In this document: piece after piece, positions 41,650-52,515 of the stretch | How the letters are laid out: each line of letters opens with the position of its first letter | How positions within the stretch are numbered: the first letter of the stretch is position 1 | Origin: Salvator merianae | Taxonomy: Eukaryota > Chordata > Lepidosauria > Squamata > Teiidae | Assembly: GCA_003586115.2 (NCBI GenBank) | Contig: QVOM02000025.1 | Span: 89,822,161 to 89,886,160 of the forward strand | Length of the DNA stretch: 64,000 nt | Direction of reading: 5' to 3' | Translations under genes and position numbers: made by a program | The notes under the pieces: generated by a model | Seen by the model: only the letters and a program-made list of their open reading frames with translations | What the model was told of the DNA's origin: nothing | Databases searched by the model: none

Positions 41650-42540
41650 AAAAACTGAAAGTTGCTGGATTTCAAAGCATGATTTAGACTCATTTTTCCG
41701 GAAAAGATCAAATGAGGTCAGGCGTGTTCAGGGTGGGATGACTGGAATTAAAGATAAAATAGGAACTTATGGACATTATAGAAAGAGGGTTTACTGGTAG
41801 AGATACAAGATATAAGAAATAAAGTTCACAGCATTCAAAAATTAAATGAAATAGAGTGAAAGTATTAAGTAAGAAAATTATATATAAATGCTATAGGACT
41901 TCTTGCCAATTGGCTTATATATTCAAGATATCAAATTTATATTCTTGGCATGGATGTTCAGTTCAGGGTACTTATCTGTATTTGCTCTGGAAATGTGAGG
42001 AATATTGGAATATGATTCAGGAGGAAATTAATAACATTCTACAGAAAAGCATCTCCTTAACTAGAAAAATGTGTATAATCCATTCCACGAAAGATTGTGA
42101 AATTAACAAAGAGGAAAAGTTTATAGTAAACCAGCTCATTACAGTAGCACTAGCAGTATTGACATATGGATGGAAAGACTGCCAGAAATGGACTAAACAG
42201 AACTGGTATAATTATACTGTAGCTCAAATATCAATTTCAAACAATATCTGAAATTAAAGAGCTGTAATTACGGGAGATTGATAATAGAGTCAAGGAGTAA
42301 TGGATGACGTTAAGAAGATATTTAGAGATCAACTCGGAGAGCAATGATATGAAACAGAAGCTGCTCCAGATCTTCCATCTGTGATTGTTTGGTTTTTCTT
42401 CTTCAATAATTAGAATCATTTGTAAGGGGGGGACGGAAGGGAGGGAGTGAAGGGGGACAAGTATGGAATTAAGATGTACTAGTCATGTAAAACGAAAAAT
42501 GTAAAATGATAAAAAGTTGTTTTTAAAAATCCAGAAAAGA
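41650..42540 (+). mobile_element. L1-like LINE ORF2 C-terminal remnant
   Basis: The frame 41856-42251 includes 'YLYLLWKCEEYWNMIQEEIN', resembling the C-terminal Cys motif region of vertebrate L1 ORF2 (HM.W.C...K.FW..I..EI), then 'ALAVLTYGWKDCQKWTKQNW'. The A/T bias also fits L1. It is 5'-truncated and broken by stops. Confidence 0.65.
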
Positions 42541-42689
42541 TTTGGAGAAATAATCAGTGGTAGTATTCTCCATCCTATGAAATGGGCATTCAGTTGGAGC
42601 AGAAGACTTTGGGATCAAAGGAATGTCTTTGCTTTGAGAAGTTATGGCTCCATGTTTACCTCATATGCAGCTACATAAGTGAAGTTACT

Positions 42690-42985
42690 TTGGTTCTTTC
42701 CACACTTGGTGATGTGGTGGACCAAGGGACAGGCTGGAGTCATCCAGGAGTGTGCTGTCCACATGCTAATGTGGACCAAGGCAGGCCTTGCCCTCCCCCC
42801 ATTTGGAACAGCCAGTCCACTTTGGACTAGGCCATGGGCCAGGATAGGACACCAAAACTGCACCCTATCCTGTTCCACCTGACCTCTGTTGGTGTACCAG
42901 ACCACAAAGACGTGAGGACAGCATGTCCTCGTGGTCCAGCATACCACGGGGGACCCTTTGGCACTCCAGATGATCTTCAATCCTT
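42690..42985. mobile_element. Probable MITE fragment
   Basis: Starts near 'ggttctttccacacttggtg'. The interior 'gtccacatgctaatgtggac' and 'aacagccagtccactttgga' form small hairpins. Its termini are not clean. Confidence 0.4.
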
Positions 42986-43009
42986 TTCCAAATTATCCAC
43001 AACATAGAG

Positions 43010-43110
43010 CTGGCCTTTTTCATGGGCCTGCTATAGACTGCACTAGTGTGTGGATGGTAGGTCCCTTTTCTGGGATATAATCCAGAATGAGGTCCAGTGC
43101 AGAAAGTACC
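43010..43110. mobile_element. B-type MITE, mostly right arm
   Basis: 'ggcctgctatagactgcact' .. 'tctgggatataatccagaat' .. 'gtccagtgcagaaagtacc' is the right arm of the B palindrome. Confidence 0.65.
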
Positions 43111-43783
43111 AATGTTTCGGTAGCAGAAGGTGCTTTACTAGGTGTCCACTCCAATAAATGGGGACGTGATCCAAATGTCCTCAATATTCACTCCTATTTC
43201 TAGGCCACGTGTAAACAAGCACAGGTTTGGGGAGTGTTCCTCCTGTTCAAGTCCTTCCTGTTCCTTAGTGCCTTTTGGATCTCTAGGAAGAATTTACTTT
43301 TCACCCAAGTTGGGAGTCTTCAATATTTGGACTTGATCAACTGTATTCAGGGTTGGAAATATATCATGTTTATAGGATCTCATTTATGCCTGCACAGAGG
43401 CAGAACGCAACTCTGCAGAAAACAAGCAGTATTTGTCTTCAGATTGGTTTTTTTACATGCTTGATAGTTTTATCCAGCAATTATCCCAGAACAGATGTTA
43501 GACTACCTGGAACATAAATTCCCAGATCCCTCCTTACTTAAAAGCTGCTGTTTCACTGGCTACTTTCCAGTCTTCGGATGCAGAAACATATTTTAGTAAC
43601 AAGTTACGCTTTTTAATTGGATCAGCTGTTTTGCACTGGAGGTCCAGGGTTTAAGAAATCTCGGTTGAATAATAAGATCTGTTAACTTGAAAATTATCAC
43701 TGGATCTGGCCAAATTTACCTCAGGGGAGCAGTAAAGGAGCCCAAAGGCATAACCAGTTGTGCAATCCTCTGCGACATACAGG
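43111..43783. other. Unassigned intronic stretch
   Basis: No gene or classified repeat. Confidence 0.4.
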
Positions 43784-43935
43784 GGGGCTGTTCACACTTG
43801 GCGATTGGAACATTCCAGGTCACTCACTGGAATGGAGCATTCCAACCTGCAAACAGTGACTGGGAACTCCCTGATCCTGACTGGCCCGAACCATGCTAGT
43901 TAGACCATTCTACTGTAGTAAGTACGAACAGGCCC
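43784..43935. mobile_element. Short MITE of the GGGNC..CACACTT type
   Basis: Left GGGGGGCTGTTCACACTTGG, right 'taagtacgaacaggccc'. The interior 'gaacattccaggtcactcac' / 'tggaatggagcattccaacc' and 'gatcctgactggcccgaacc' match the ends of 22933-23425, so this is an internally deleted relative. Confidence 0.65.
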
Positions 43936-44200
43936 AGGGAGATTTGCAATAAGGGAATCATGCTGTGGAGTAAAGACCGAGCACTGTCAGTGGAGGGCAA
44001 ACTCTTCCCAGCATGCAGTCTGCAAAAATTGCCCAGACAGCATAAACACTGCATGGAGGTTGTGTAAACCTCAGTCCAGCAGCACAAGACACAACGTAAA
44101 TGCTGCATAGAATTTTCTGCAGCATGTCTACAAAGTATTTGCAACTGACTGTGCCCGCCTCGGAAGGATTCCTGCAGACAATTTGTCTAGGGCTGTGCAA
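43936..44200. other. Unassigned, CAGCA-rich
   Basis: Has weak repetition of 'tgcagtctgcaaaa' and 'cagcataaacactgcatg' motifs. No gene seen. Confidence 0.35.
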
Positions 44201-44615
44201 CGGCCTCGGGAGATAGTAGTCTGACTCTGAAGGGCGGCGCCAGGAAGACGGCGAGCAGGGCAAGCTGACTGTGCCCATGATGACCTGCTGGTGAGCTTCC
44301 CTGTGCAACAGGCTGGACGTTGTGAGAAAAGGCTGTTGGATTAGGTGGGCGATGGGTCTGGTCCAGTGGGGCATTTCCTATGTTCTTATATTCATGGAAA
44401 TCAGTGCTGTCAATGGCTGTTTGTCCTGATGGCAGCAGGAGGTGTCTTGCCTCTGAAGGGCAGCTGCTGGGAGACTGTGAACAGGGCAAACTGTGTGCTC
44501 CTGTCCTGCTGGTGGGCTTCCCTGTGCAGCTGGTTGGCCACTGGGAGAACAGACTGCTGGACTGGATGGGCCACAGGTCTGATCTAATGGGGCACTTCTT
44601 ATGTCCTTATATTTA
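44200..44615 (+). mobile_element. Two tandem CR1-like 3' ends (second subfamily)
   Basis: Copies end at about 44395 ('gcatttcctatgttcttata') and 44615 ('gcacttcttatgtccttata'). Each has 'tcaatggctgtttgtcctga'-like, 'ggcagctgctgggagactgt', 'gctggtgggcttccctgtgc' and 'gactgctggactggatgggc' blocks. It is a distinct subfamily from the copies at 12030 or 24243. Confidence 0.7.
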
Positions 44616-44639
44616 TGGAAGTGAAGATTACACTGGTAT

Positions 44640-45065
44640 ACAGTGATTTTGGTGCCAACAATGTCTGAATGGTTTTATATTAAGTTTATGGCGCTGATTA
44701 AGAATATGACTTCGGTTTTGCCAGGTTGGCTCGAGTTTCTGAGATATTTAATAGTTAAGTAATTAATAAGTTATTAATTGTTATTAATGTCAGTGCTTCA
44801 AAAAGTGGCTTTTATAGCATTGTAGGCCTACAAATTGCAATACAAAATAATTATATGGGATATTTCATTACCTAAGATGCTGTTAATGAGTCAAAAGACT
44901 GACCAAAAGCTATCACACACAAGTCTCAATGGGGGAATGCATGATTTTCATGGATGTTCATTATCTCCAAACTAGAACCAATTCAGCAAAAGCAATGGGA
45001 GTTGTGAATTCAGCACCCTCAAAATACCCTAAATCCATTCAAGAAACCTTGGCACCTGAATTTTT
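44640..45065. other. Unassigned AT-rich spacer
   Basis: No gene or repeat boundary recognised between the two CR1-like blocks. Confidence 0.4.
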
Positions 45066-45069
45066 CTTT

Positions 45070-45730
45070 TGGTAAACCTGTGTTATCAATGGCTACCTGC
45101 CCTAATGGCAGTTGTAGATGTTTTCCTCTGAAGACCAGCTGTTGGGTTACTGCAAGCAGAGCAAGCTGTGTGCTCAGCGCCCTGCTGGACAGCTTCCCTG
45201 TGCAGCTGTTGGCCATCATGAGAGCAGACTGCTGGACTATATGGATCGTGGGTCTGATCCAGTGGGATGTTTCTTACATTCTTATGGTCATAGAAGTCAG
45301 AGCTATCAATGGCTACTAGTTGTGATGGCTATGTAAATGCCTCTGGTAATAGGAGGCAATAGTTTGCCTCTGGTGAACAGCTGCTGGCATACTGTCATCA
45401 GGATCGTGCCCCGCTGGAGGACTTCCCAGTGCAGCTGGTTGGCTGCCATGAATGCAAACTGTTAGACTACAAGGGCCACGAGTGCAATCCAATGGGGCAT
45501 ATCTTATGTTCTTATTTTCATGGAAGTCAGGTCTATCAGTGGCTATTAGCCCTGCTGGCAATAAGAGGTGGCCTGAAAGGCAGCTGCTGGAAGACTGCAA
45601 GCAGAGCAAACTGTGTGCTGAAGTCCTGCTGGTGGGCTTCCCTGTGCAACTGGTGGGCCACTGGGAGAGCAGACAGCTAGACTAGATGGGCCATGGGTCC
45701 TATCCAGTGGACACTTCTTGTTCCTTGACA
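45070..45730 (+). mobile_element. Three tandem CR1-like 3' ends (second subfamily)
   Basis: Copies end at about 45288, 45515 and 45725. Each begins with 'atcaatggctac' or similar and finishes 'cttatgttctt'-like. Together with 44200-44615 this gives five same-orientation copies in 1.5 kb. Confidence 0.7.
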
Positions 45731-45966
45731 GCCATGATAGCAAACGGGAACTCTCCATCTTCAGATATGTGGGCAGAGGTGCACATGGGGAGGTAAGCCC
45801 TGGAAAAACAGAAGGCTCATGTTGTCTTTATATTCTCTTTGTGGGTTTCCCAGAGGTATCAGACTGGTTTCTGTTGGAAAGCAATTGTTGGCCACAGCCT
45901 TTCTCATTCTGCTCTTATGTTCCTTTTAAAAATGAAAATCCATTTGTAAATATGATTACTTTCGAA

Positions 45967-46090
45967 CGGCAGTGGCCGGCGGCTCAGGTCCCTGCTGAGG
46001 CAGTACAGAGGCCCGGAGGCCCCGCGAACAGCCATGCCGCGCTTCGCACGCGGCGCAAACACCCGGGCTTAAAGCAGCCGGCCGCCACTA
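45967..46090. mobile_element. hAT MITE, asymmetric copy
   Basis: Left CGGCAGTGGCCGGCGGCT, right 'aaagcagccggccgccact'. The right arm is full ('aggccccgcgaacagccatg', 'ggcgcaaacacccgggctta') but the left arm is shortened. Flanks CTTTCGAA and CTTTCAAA agree at 7 of 8 positions. Confidence 0.65.
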
Positions 46091-46094
46091 CTTT

Positions 46095-46705
46095 CAAAGT
46101 CTCAAAACCGAGTGCTTGCTAGCTCTAAAGTAAGGAAATGGTCCTTTTGCCACGCAGTCATGCAGAACCCAAGGTAGGCTACACATTTTCTTTGCGATGA
46201 CAAGGAAACGGCCAGTGTATCTTTTAGACTTGATAGTAATCCAAACCAGCACCCCTGGGCTCCCTATTACTGCTCAAAATGGAACTTACATCAAGGTAGC
46301 CTTCATGTTCCATTTCTGTATTTCTGCATGCCTCACTTCCTCCTTCCCTCGAGTAGAAATTTTCTATTTTATTTCTGGGGATTTATCTGCAGTCCCAATG
46401 ATGTTCGGAGTGTGGGGGACCTATTAGAGAAGAAAAGAGCCCAAACGTTTTTGTACGATTCTCTTGCCAAGGGGTTATATTTGCCATTTCTGAAGCATAG
46501 TTGTATATTTATGCACAGGTGACTTGACTGATTATAATGCAACGCTAAATGGTTATTACATTTCACACGTGCAGGTGGTGTAGCTGTGCGTCATACGTCC
46601 CACCAAAATGCACAGGCCTGGGGGCATAATAGCAAAGTTCTGAGGGGGAAATTCAGATCATGCAAAGCTTTCCCTCAGTGCCGTTCAGCTCTGCAGACCT
46701 TTCTT
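46095..46705. other. Unassigned intronic stretch
   Basis: No gene or classified repeat. Confidence 0.4.
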
Positions 46706-46709
46706 TGGT

Positions 46710-47184
46710 GGACCTGCTCGCTCTTTCCAGCCTGGTATCCTATAATAATACCATACCAGACCGGTAAGGTTGGAGTGCGGTGGCGACCGTTCGTACTAGA
46801 AGCTCGAGACTAGCTTCATACCTGGTCAGCAAGGCTTGCAGTGTGAATGGCCAGCCAGAATTCCCACGGCAAAGTCAGAACCAGCACCCGGTGCATGGTC
46901 ACGTGTTGCCATGGCAATGTGGCATCTGCGAATGACTGCACAGCCGCAGTACGCAGCCGACGCCCCCTCGCCATGCAGCACTTGCAACAGGGTGCAATTC
47001 TGCAGTCACAAGATCAATCCAGCCACAACTGGTCAGCCTGTGGACTGCTTTTCAGTTGTCCACAGCTGGATTTCTCCAGGGAGGGCTTGGTCAATTCCGG
47101 GTGAGCTGTGGCGGAGGCCCAGGTGCAGACGCAGCAAACCAGCAAGTGGCCTGGATCGCTCTGCAAGGGAAATACAAACAGGTC
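46710..47184. mobile_element. 475-bp MITE with GGACCTGCTCGCTCTTTCC end
   Basis: The right end 'gaaatacaaacaggtcc' is the inverse of the left. A subterminal hairpin 'ggtatcctataataatacc' sits at the left. The interior shows CCATGGCAA, 'cagttgtccacagctgg' and 'ggcggaggcccaggtgcaga', similar to 17496-18053. Confidence 0.7.
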
Positions 47185-47570
47185 CTGGACAGACAACCAC
47201 AGGATTTCAGCGTGAACCGCTGTTCTTTAGTGCACTCAGAACAAACTCAAATCTGCAACTGCTTCGGAAGTTAAATCCACCGCTCTCCAACTTTTGGGGG
47301 TAGATCTGGTCAAAACTTCCACAAATCTCTGCCTACATAGCACTGTTTGGCTAAGGGAAAACCTCCCTGCCGCACTCTGCCGCAATCTGAGGGAAGCCCC
47401 ACCCCCTTAGCCACATTCCCTTAGACCACTCCCTGGGGGCGGGACTTTCCTTAGAGCACAGCCAGCAGTGTGCAGAGTCTCCTACATAGTATACTGTATG
47501 ATCCAATAGACCAGCCAGCGCATAATTGCCCTATGTGCTTTTGCATCAGGGAAAATGGATGGAGATTCCC
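47185..47570. other. Unassigned intronic stretch
   Basis: No gene or classified repeat. Confidence 0.4.
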
Positions 47571-47659
47571 AGGGCCTGCTCACACTTAGCAAGAGGAATG
47601 TCCCAGGATGCTTGCTGGAATGCAGCATCCGCACTTGCAACAGCCCCAGCTGACCCAAA

Positions 47660-47839
47660 GGCCCTTTCTGCACTTGGCTTTATTCTGGACTATATCCCAG
47701 AATAGGGACCTGCTATCCACACACTAGTGCTGATTATAGCAGGCCCCAGGTGGGGCCTGCCATAGTTCATAGTAGCATGCCGATGGCAGATCCCTATTCC
47801 AAGATATAATCTGGAATAAGGTCAAGTGCAGAAAGGGCC
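47660..47839. mobile_element. 180-bp B-type palindromic MITE, nested
   Basis: GGCCCTTTCTGCACTTGGC .. 'tatatcccagaatagggacc' and the inverse arm ending 'aagtgcagaaagggcc'. Arms of about 85 bp pair around 'gcaggccccaggtggggcctgc'. The flanks AAA and AAT fit a 3-bp duplication with one change. Confidence 0.85.
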
Positions 47840-48120
47840 AATATCTACTGAAGCCCACCTGATACTCACCTGAAGCCTACCAGCTGCGGTCAATTAAATT
47901 GTAGTCACCAAGCTGACCTGTGCAATCAGGGGCAGATCAGGAAAGGTGTGTTCGCACCACTTCCAGGTTTGAAATGGCAGCGGGGCAGGGCTCACAGGGT
48001 CACACAGGCGCAGTCTGGTGGTTTGCACCCCAGTTCACACTTTGGGTCTGGACCCTGGCTGCTGTTTCGGACCCAGGTCTGGACTCAGCTCCTCTAAGTC
48101 TGGACCCAGCTACCTAACTA

Positions 48121-48393
48121 GGCACGGTGGCGCAGAAGGCTAAGGCACTGATCTTTCAATAGGAGGATCGGAGTTCAAGGCCCCTGCCTGCCTTGTAGAG
48201 GGGATGAGCGCCCTCTACTGGCCTCTAGCTCCAGCCAACCTAGCTGTTCAAAAGCAAGTAATTGCAAGTAGTTAAATAGGGAGCATCACATTGTGTGATG
48301 CGGAAGATAGATAGATGTAAGCCTTCGGGCGAAAAATAACCTTGTAAGCCGCTTTGAGTCAGCTTCGGCCAAGAAAGCGGGATATAAAAACCA

Positions 48394-48394
<1 letters not shown>
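48121..48394 (+). mobile_element. tRNA-derived SINE (Sauria-type)
   Basis: Head 'ggcacggtggcgcagaaggc' (box A region), 'aggatcggagttcaaggccc' (box B region), middle 'gatgagcgccctctactggc' and 'gcaagtagttaaatagggag', tail 'cttgtaagccgctttgagtc' and 'gaaagcgggatataaa', then a simple-repeat end. This structure is typical of squamate SINEs and is the best taxonomic hint here. Confidence 0.8.
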
Positions 48395-48430
<36 letters not shown>

Positions 48431-48490
48431 CTTCTTCTTCTTCTTCTTCTTCTTCTTCTTCTTCTTCTTCTTCTTCTTCTTCTTCTTCTT
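48395..48490 (+). repeat. (GTT)n(CTT)n microsatellite, SINE 3' end
   Basis: About 12 GTT units are followed by about 20 CTT units, directly after the SINE tail. Open frames of poly-Arg or poly-Thr across it are not genes. Confidence 0.95.
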
Positions 48491-48613
48491 CCCATTTGCA
48501 TTGCTCCCCCTGCTGGTCAGCTCATGAACTGTTCCAAATACTCATCAGCTTACCTGATCCTGGCCAGCCCAACCTCTGCTAATTAGAACGTTCTACTCTT
48601 GTAAAACACCCCC

Positions 48614-48965
48614 AGTATCTTCCTCCTCAGTTACCAGCTGCTTTTGTAATGCAGTTGCTCTGGAAGATCCAGGACGCTGTATTCTCCTACAGGAGATCAG
48701 GAAAGAGCAGCCCTCAAGGGAAGGCAAAGTTAATATGGAGGGGCACTAACTCCCACCTCCCCAATCTTTCTTTAAAATGAGAATTTTCATGGAGATGGAA
48801 TCCACCCAGCTCATTTTCAATTGCATTCATACTGCAGGACCAAGGAAATTTCCCCCCCAAGGCATCATGGGAACATTTTGGCTGGATCTGACCCAAAGAT
48901 TCACCTTTGGACATTATTTGTTCATTCATTCACTCATTCATTCAATCAATCAATCATTTATCCCT
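48614..48965. other. Unassigned, ends in (ATTC)n(AATC)n
   Basis: A short tetranucleotide patch at 48920-48957 is the only notable feature. Confidence 0.45.
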
Positions 48966-49372
48966 CTAATGGCCATTTCCAGGGAGTGGAGAGCAGGTGA
49001 AGGTTTTGCCTTTGCCTTCTGCTTGGAAGTGTCCAGAAGCAAGTGGTGGGCTGCTGTGTGAGACGGGATGCTGGGCTAGGTGGGCTGTGGCCTGATCCAG
49101 CAGGGCTCCTCTTTTGTTCTTATAGGGTTGGACAAATTCACAGAAGATAAGTGTATCAATGGCTACTAGAATAGATGCCTGGGTACCACCTCCAGGCTGG
49201 AGAGAAGTCAGGATGCCTCTAAAGGCCATTTGCAGGGAGTGAAGAGTAGGAGAAGGTTTCGCCTTTGCCTTCTGCTTGAGAATCCCCAGAAGCAATTGGT
49301 GGGCCACTGTGTGAGTTGGGAGGCTGAACTGAATGGGCTGGGACCTGATCCAGCAAGGCCTCTAATGTCATT
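48966..49372 (+). mobile_element. Two tandem CR1-like LINE 3' ends
   Basis: Copies run 48966-49125 and 49126-49372. Both have 'aggccatttgcagggagtg'-type, 'gccttctgcttg' and 'gatgctgggctagg'-type blocks. Confidence 0.7.
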
Positions 49373-49374
49373 TT

Positions 49375-50310
49375 GTTCTAATCATGCGCTATACCCAAGG
49401 GTATCAGGGCAGGCCACAATAAAATCAGTATAAAAACAGGTAAAATAAGTTAGTTAAAACAGTGACAGTTCCTGCATGGGAGGGCATGCTGTTTGCTCAA
49501 CATCTTCTGAGTGAGAAGAAACCAGGATTTGGGGAACACTCCCCAAGTTGTCACTTTTCTGCGTTTTCTACATTTTGCTTGCTGTTTGCTATCCATGCTT
49601 ATTTTTCTGCTCCTGCTCCCGAATGCGGGGAGAGGAAGATGTTTCCTTAGTCAAAGTCCGGGGTAAATAATTCTGCTTTTACCAATCTTCTGAAAGCATA
49701 TTGTGAAGGTGCCTGGCACATCTCATGGAAGAAACTATTTCACAGTCTAGGTGCCACCACTGAGAAGGCCCTATCCCAGGTCCCCACCCCCTCAACTACA
49801 GAAGCTGGTGGTACAACCAGGAGGGCCTCCCCTGCAGATCTTAAGGCGCAGGCAGGTCAGTTGGGGAGAAGGTGTTCCTTTAGGTATTTGTGGCCCAAGC
49901 TATTCTATGTTTTATAGGTCAAAGGTTACACCTTGAATTGGGTTAGACAGTGAATTGGCAGCCAGTGCAGCCTTTTTAAGACCGTCATAATGTGCACCCA
50001 ACCAGCTGTTTCGGTTAGCAGTCTAGTTGCTGTGTTCTGTGCTAGCTGCAGCTTTTGAGCTGCTTTCGAGAGCAGCCGCACATAGAGGATATTACGATAG
50101 TCCAACCTAGAAGTTACCAGGGCATGGATTACTGTGACATCACTGTGCCAGACAGGCAATAAGATTTGACAGCACCATGCAGCCAATTCAGAGTGAAAGC
50201 AGGAAGCGCTGCCGTTCTTCTGGACAACTGTCACCGCGCTAAGAACATTTTGTGTTAACATCCACCCTAAAATATCACCCCTAACTAAAATGGGGGAAGC
50301 ATTTTGCAAG
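49375..50310 (-). mobile_element. L2-clade LINE, 3' UTR plus RT fragment
   Basis: Antisense 'acccaagggtatcagggcag' .. 'ttccacagtctaggtgcc'-like .. 'accttgaattgggttagaca'. The minus-strand frame 50309-49926 then contains 'VIHALVTSRLDYRNILYVRL' and 'LQLAQNTATRLLT', the conserved C-terminal RT block of L2-clade elements. Stops elsewhere show it is dead. Confidence 0.8.
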
Positions 50311-50955
50311 GAACCAGGACACTCTCAGGAAGCCGTCTCCTGCCTGAAGTCAACCCTGATTGTAGAATGAGAATTTCCTGAGGTAAATCCTCAGCTTTCC
50401 TTCGATTATCTGCTCTGTCACCCCCTGGTCTGATCAACAGCCAATTAAGCTGACAGACAACTGCCGATCAGTAAACACAGCGGAGAATGCTTCATTCTGT
50501 ATTGACGGTGGCCAGAAATAAATAATGAGGGCTTGGTCTCCATGGTTTTTCAGGTGAACGTGGACTGAAGATCTCTGGGAGCTTTCTCTGTCTCTCTGTC
50601 TCATGCACAGACCTGGAAGTGTGCGCACTTGCGCACCGTTGCAGATTGGCTGGGTAGAGGGAGTCATGATATCTCTATAGAAAGCACTTCATTTTATCAG
50701 CGGCTAAACCAGACTTCTCCAGTCTGCTTCCAAAAGTTTTAAAACTACAATTTCCCATCAGTGGCATTCAGCACTAGGATTCCTCTTTCAGTGCTCATGT
50801 TGGTTCCAGAACAAGCATGAAGAAATGCTTTTGATGCTGTCGTTGCACCACTGGGACAGGAATGCAGGAAAGGTGGTTTTGATAGAATTTATTTATCTAG
50901 CATCACTTGCTGTTTGGGGGGGGGACTATGCTCTACAACCCACCCACAGGGGATC
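50311..50955. other. Unassigned intronic stretch
   Basis: A fragment 'aaactacaatttcccatcag' at 50742 is a trace of an old repeat. No gene seen. Confidence 0.4.
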
Positions 50956-50964
50956 ATGCCTCTG

Positions 50965-51055
50965 CTGTGGCAGGTTTGACTTATTTATTTATTTGCATTT
51001 TTATACCCAAAGGTCTTGGGGGGAGGGGGGATATGACAATAAAAACATGACCGCT
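50965..51055 (-). mobile_element. L2-clade LINE extreme 3' end
   Basis: 'ttatttatttatttgcattt' .. 'ataccc' .. 'aaaggtcttgggg' .. 'gacaataaaaacatga', a short version of the 20758 start. Confidence 0.55.
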
Positions 51056-51059
51056 GCAT

Positions 51060-51640
51060 ATTAAAACAATTGTTGTTAGCTGCACAAGCTGTAATAGTTA
51101 AAAATTGGAAGGTTCCGAGTGAGAGAACTATTCAAAAGGGTTACAACTATTTAGGAGAACAACTGATGTTTGACTTTTATAGGGAAGGTAGAATGTGTTA
51201 TTTAGGTCAACTATTAAAGAATCAGACGTTGGAGAATTGGGAAAAGGTGATAAAAGTTATAAAGGATAGAAGAGGGGTCGAGGGTCAACAAGAAATTGTG
51301 TAAATAATCTCCAAATTGACACGTATCGGTAAATGATGTTAAAGGCTAACCCAGTGTTAGAGGGAAGGAAAGGGAGGAAAAGAGAAAAAACAAAGAAATA
51401 ATGTGATATGGATATGTAATTTCAGCGGCGGCCCGTGTCTTTAAGGGCGGGTGTTCGCACGCATGCCATGGTCGTTTGCAGGGCCTCTGGGCCTCCTGTG
51501 TCAGTACGGAGGCCCAGAGGCCCCGCGAACGACCATGGCATGCGTGCGAACACCCGCCCTTAAAGACACGGGCCGCCGCTGTGTAGTTTACAATAAAGTA
51601 AAAATGCTTTTTAAAAAACCAATAAAAACAAGTTTAAAAG
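51060..51640 (+). mobile_element. L1-like LINE 3' end, split by a hAT MITE
   Basis: The frame 51070-51303 (MLLAAQAVIVKNWKVPSERT .., 'LENWEKVIKVIKD') resembles the extreme C-terminus of vertebrate L1 ORF2 (AA.I.IA..WK). An A/G-rich 3' UTR follows. It is interrupted at 51423-51581 and resumes to an A-rich end near 51640. Confidence 0.65.
51423..51581. mobile_element. 159-bp palindromic hAT MITE, 8-bp duplication
   Basis: Starts CAGCGGCGGCCCGTGTC and ends GACACGGGCCGCCGCTG. The two 75-bp arms differ at only two sites, both C/T-type changes at CpGs ('gtttgcag' vs 'gttcgcgg'). The flanks TGTAATTT (51415-51422) and TGTAGTTT (51582-51589) agree at 7 of 8. Confidence 0.9.
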
Positions 51641-51990
51641 AACCCGCTAGAAACAATAACAGTGTCTCAGATAGGGAGGGGAAGCTGTTTCCTCAGCAAA
51701 AGACCAAGATCAATAGGCACATCATGGCAGTTTCCAGGCCAGCTGAGCAGCGGGATAGGGCAATGCCAACCCAAGCGGCACCTCTGGTAGCCAATCCAGG
51801 TTGGTGGGAGATGGCAGGGGGATCTAGAAAGCAATGCCATTGGGCCAGGTTTCACAACTGGTTTTGTTCCGAGTCATATGTATGTACGTACATATACCTG
51901 TATACGTGCATACAGTAAGAAACTTAAACCCTCAGAGGTAGCAGCAAAGTCAGACTTTTCTTTCATCTTCCCACAGTAGCATGTCAAATA
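51641..51990. other. Unassigned intronic stretch
   Basis: No gene or classified repeat. A short TATGTACGTACATA patch lies near 51881. Confidence 0.4.
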
Positions 51991-51991
51991 G

Positions 51992-52062
51992 AATCATAAA
52001 AACATAGAATTGCAGAGCTGGAAGGAACCCCAAGGAGTGCCCTGACTTTCCTCAGTCCCAGC
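51992..52062 (-). mobile_element. CR1 LINE 3' terminus
   Basis: 'agaatcataaaaacatagaa' then 'ttgcagagctggaaggaacc': the antisense of the CR1 3' end. Confidence 0.65.
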
Positions 52063-52087
52063 ACTGAAACTTTTTAATTGATCATAC

Positions 52088-52515
52088 AAGGAGAACATAA
52101 GAACATAAGAGGAGCCCTGCCGGATCAGGCCGCAGCCCATCTAGTCCAGCATCCTGTCTCGTGCAGTGGCCCACAATTGCTTATGGGTATTTGCAAGCAG
52201 GAGACAAAGGCAAAACCTGCACCTGCTCTCAACTCCCTGCAAATGGCCTTTAGAGGCATCCTGCCTGTCCCTGCAACCCAGAGGCAGTACCTGGGCATCT
52301 TTTCAAGTAGGCATTGATGCACCTGTCCTCCACGAACTAAGAAGAACCTTGCTGGAGCAGACCACAATCCACCTAGTCCAGCATCTTGTCTCATACAGTG
52401 GCCCACCAGTTGCTTCTGGGCATCTCAAGCAGACCATAAAGGCAAAACCATCCTCTGCTCTTAACTCCCTGCAAATGGCCTTTGGAGGCATCCTGCCTGT
52501 CTCCCCCAGCTCTGC
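52088..52515 (-). mobile_element. Two CR1-like LINE 3' ends
   Basis: Copies run 52088-52335 (3' end 'agaacataagaacataagag') and 52338-52515, same orientation, with the usual antisense blocks 'cccatctagtccagcatcct' and 'ctgcaaatggcctttagagg'. Confidence 0.75.

Larger units (their letters stand above)
47572..48613. mobile_element. MITE expanded by a nested MITE and a nested SINE
   Basis: Left GGGCCTGCTCACACTTAGC; the right side is 'gctaattagaacgttctact' .. 'tgtaaaacaccccc'. The body is the reverse of 22933-23425. Two insertions, at 47660-47839 and 48121-48490, raise it from about 490 to about 1040 bp. Confidence 0.8.

Noticed and set aside
41856..42251. 131-codon frame as a novel gene
   Set aside because: It resembles the C-terminal end of L1 ORF2 and is followed by more L1-like 3' sequence.
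48286..48501. Poly-Arg/poly-Thr frame
   Set aside because: Translation of the (GTT)n(CTT)n tract at the SINE 3' end.
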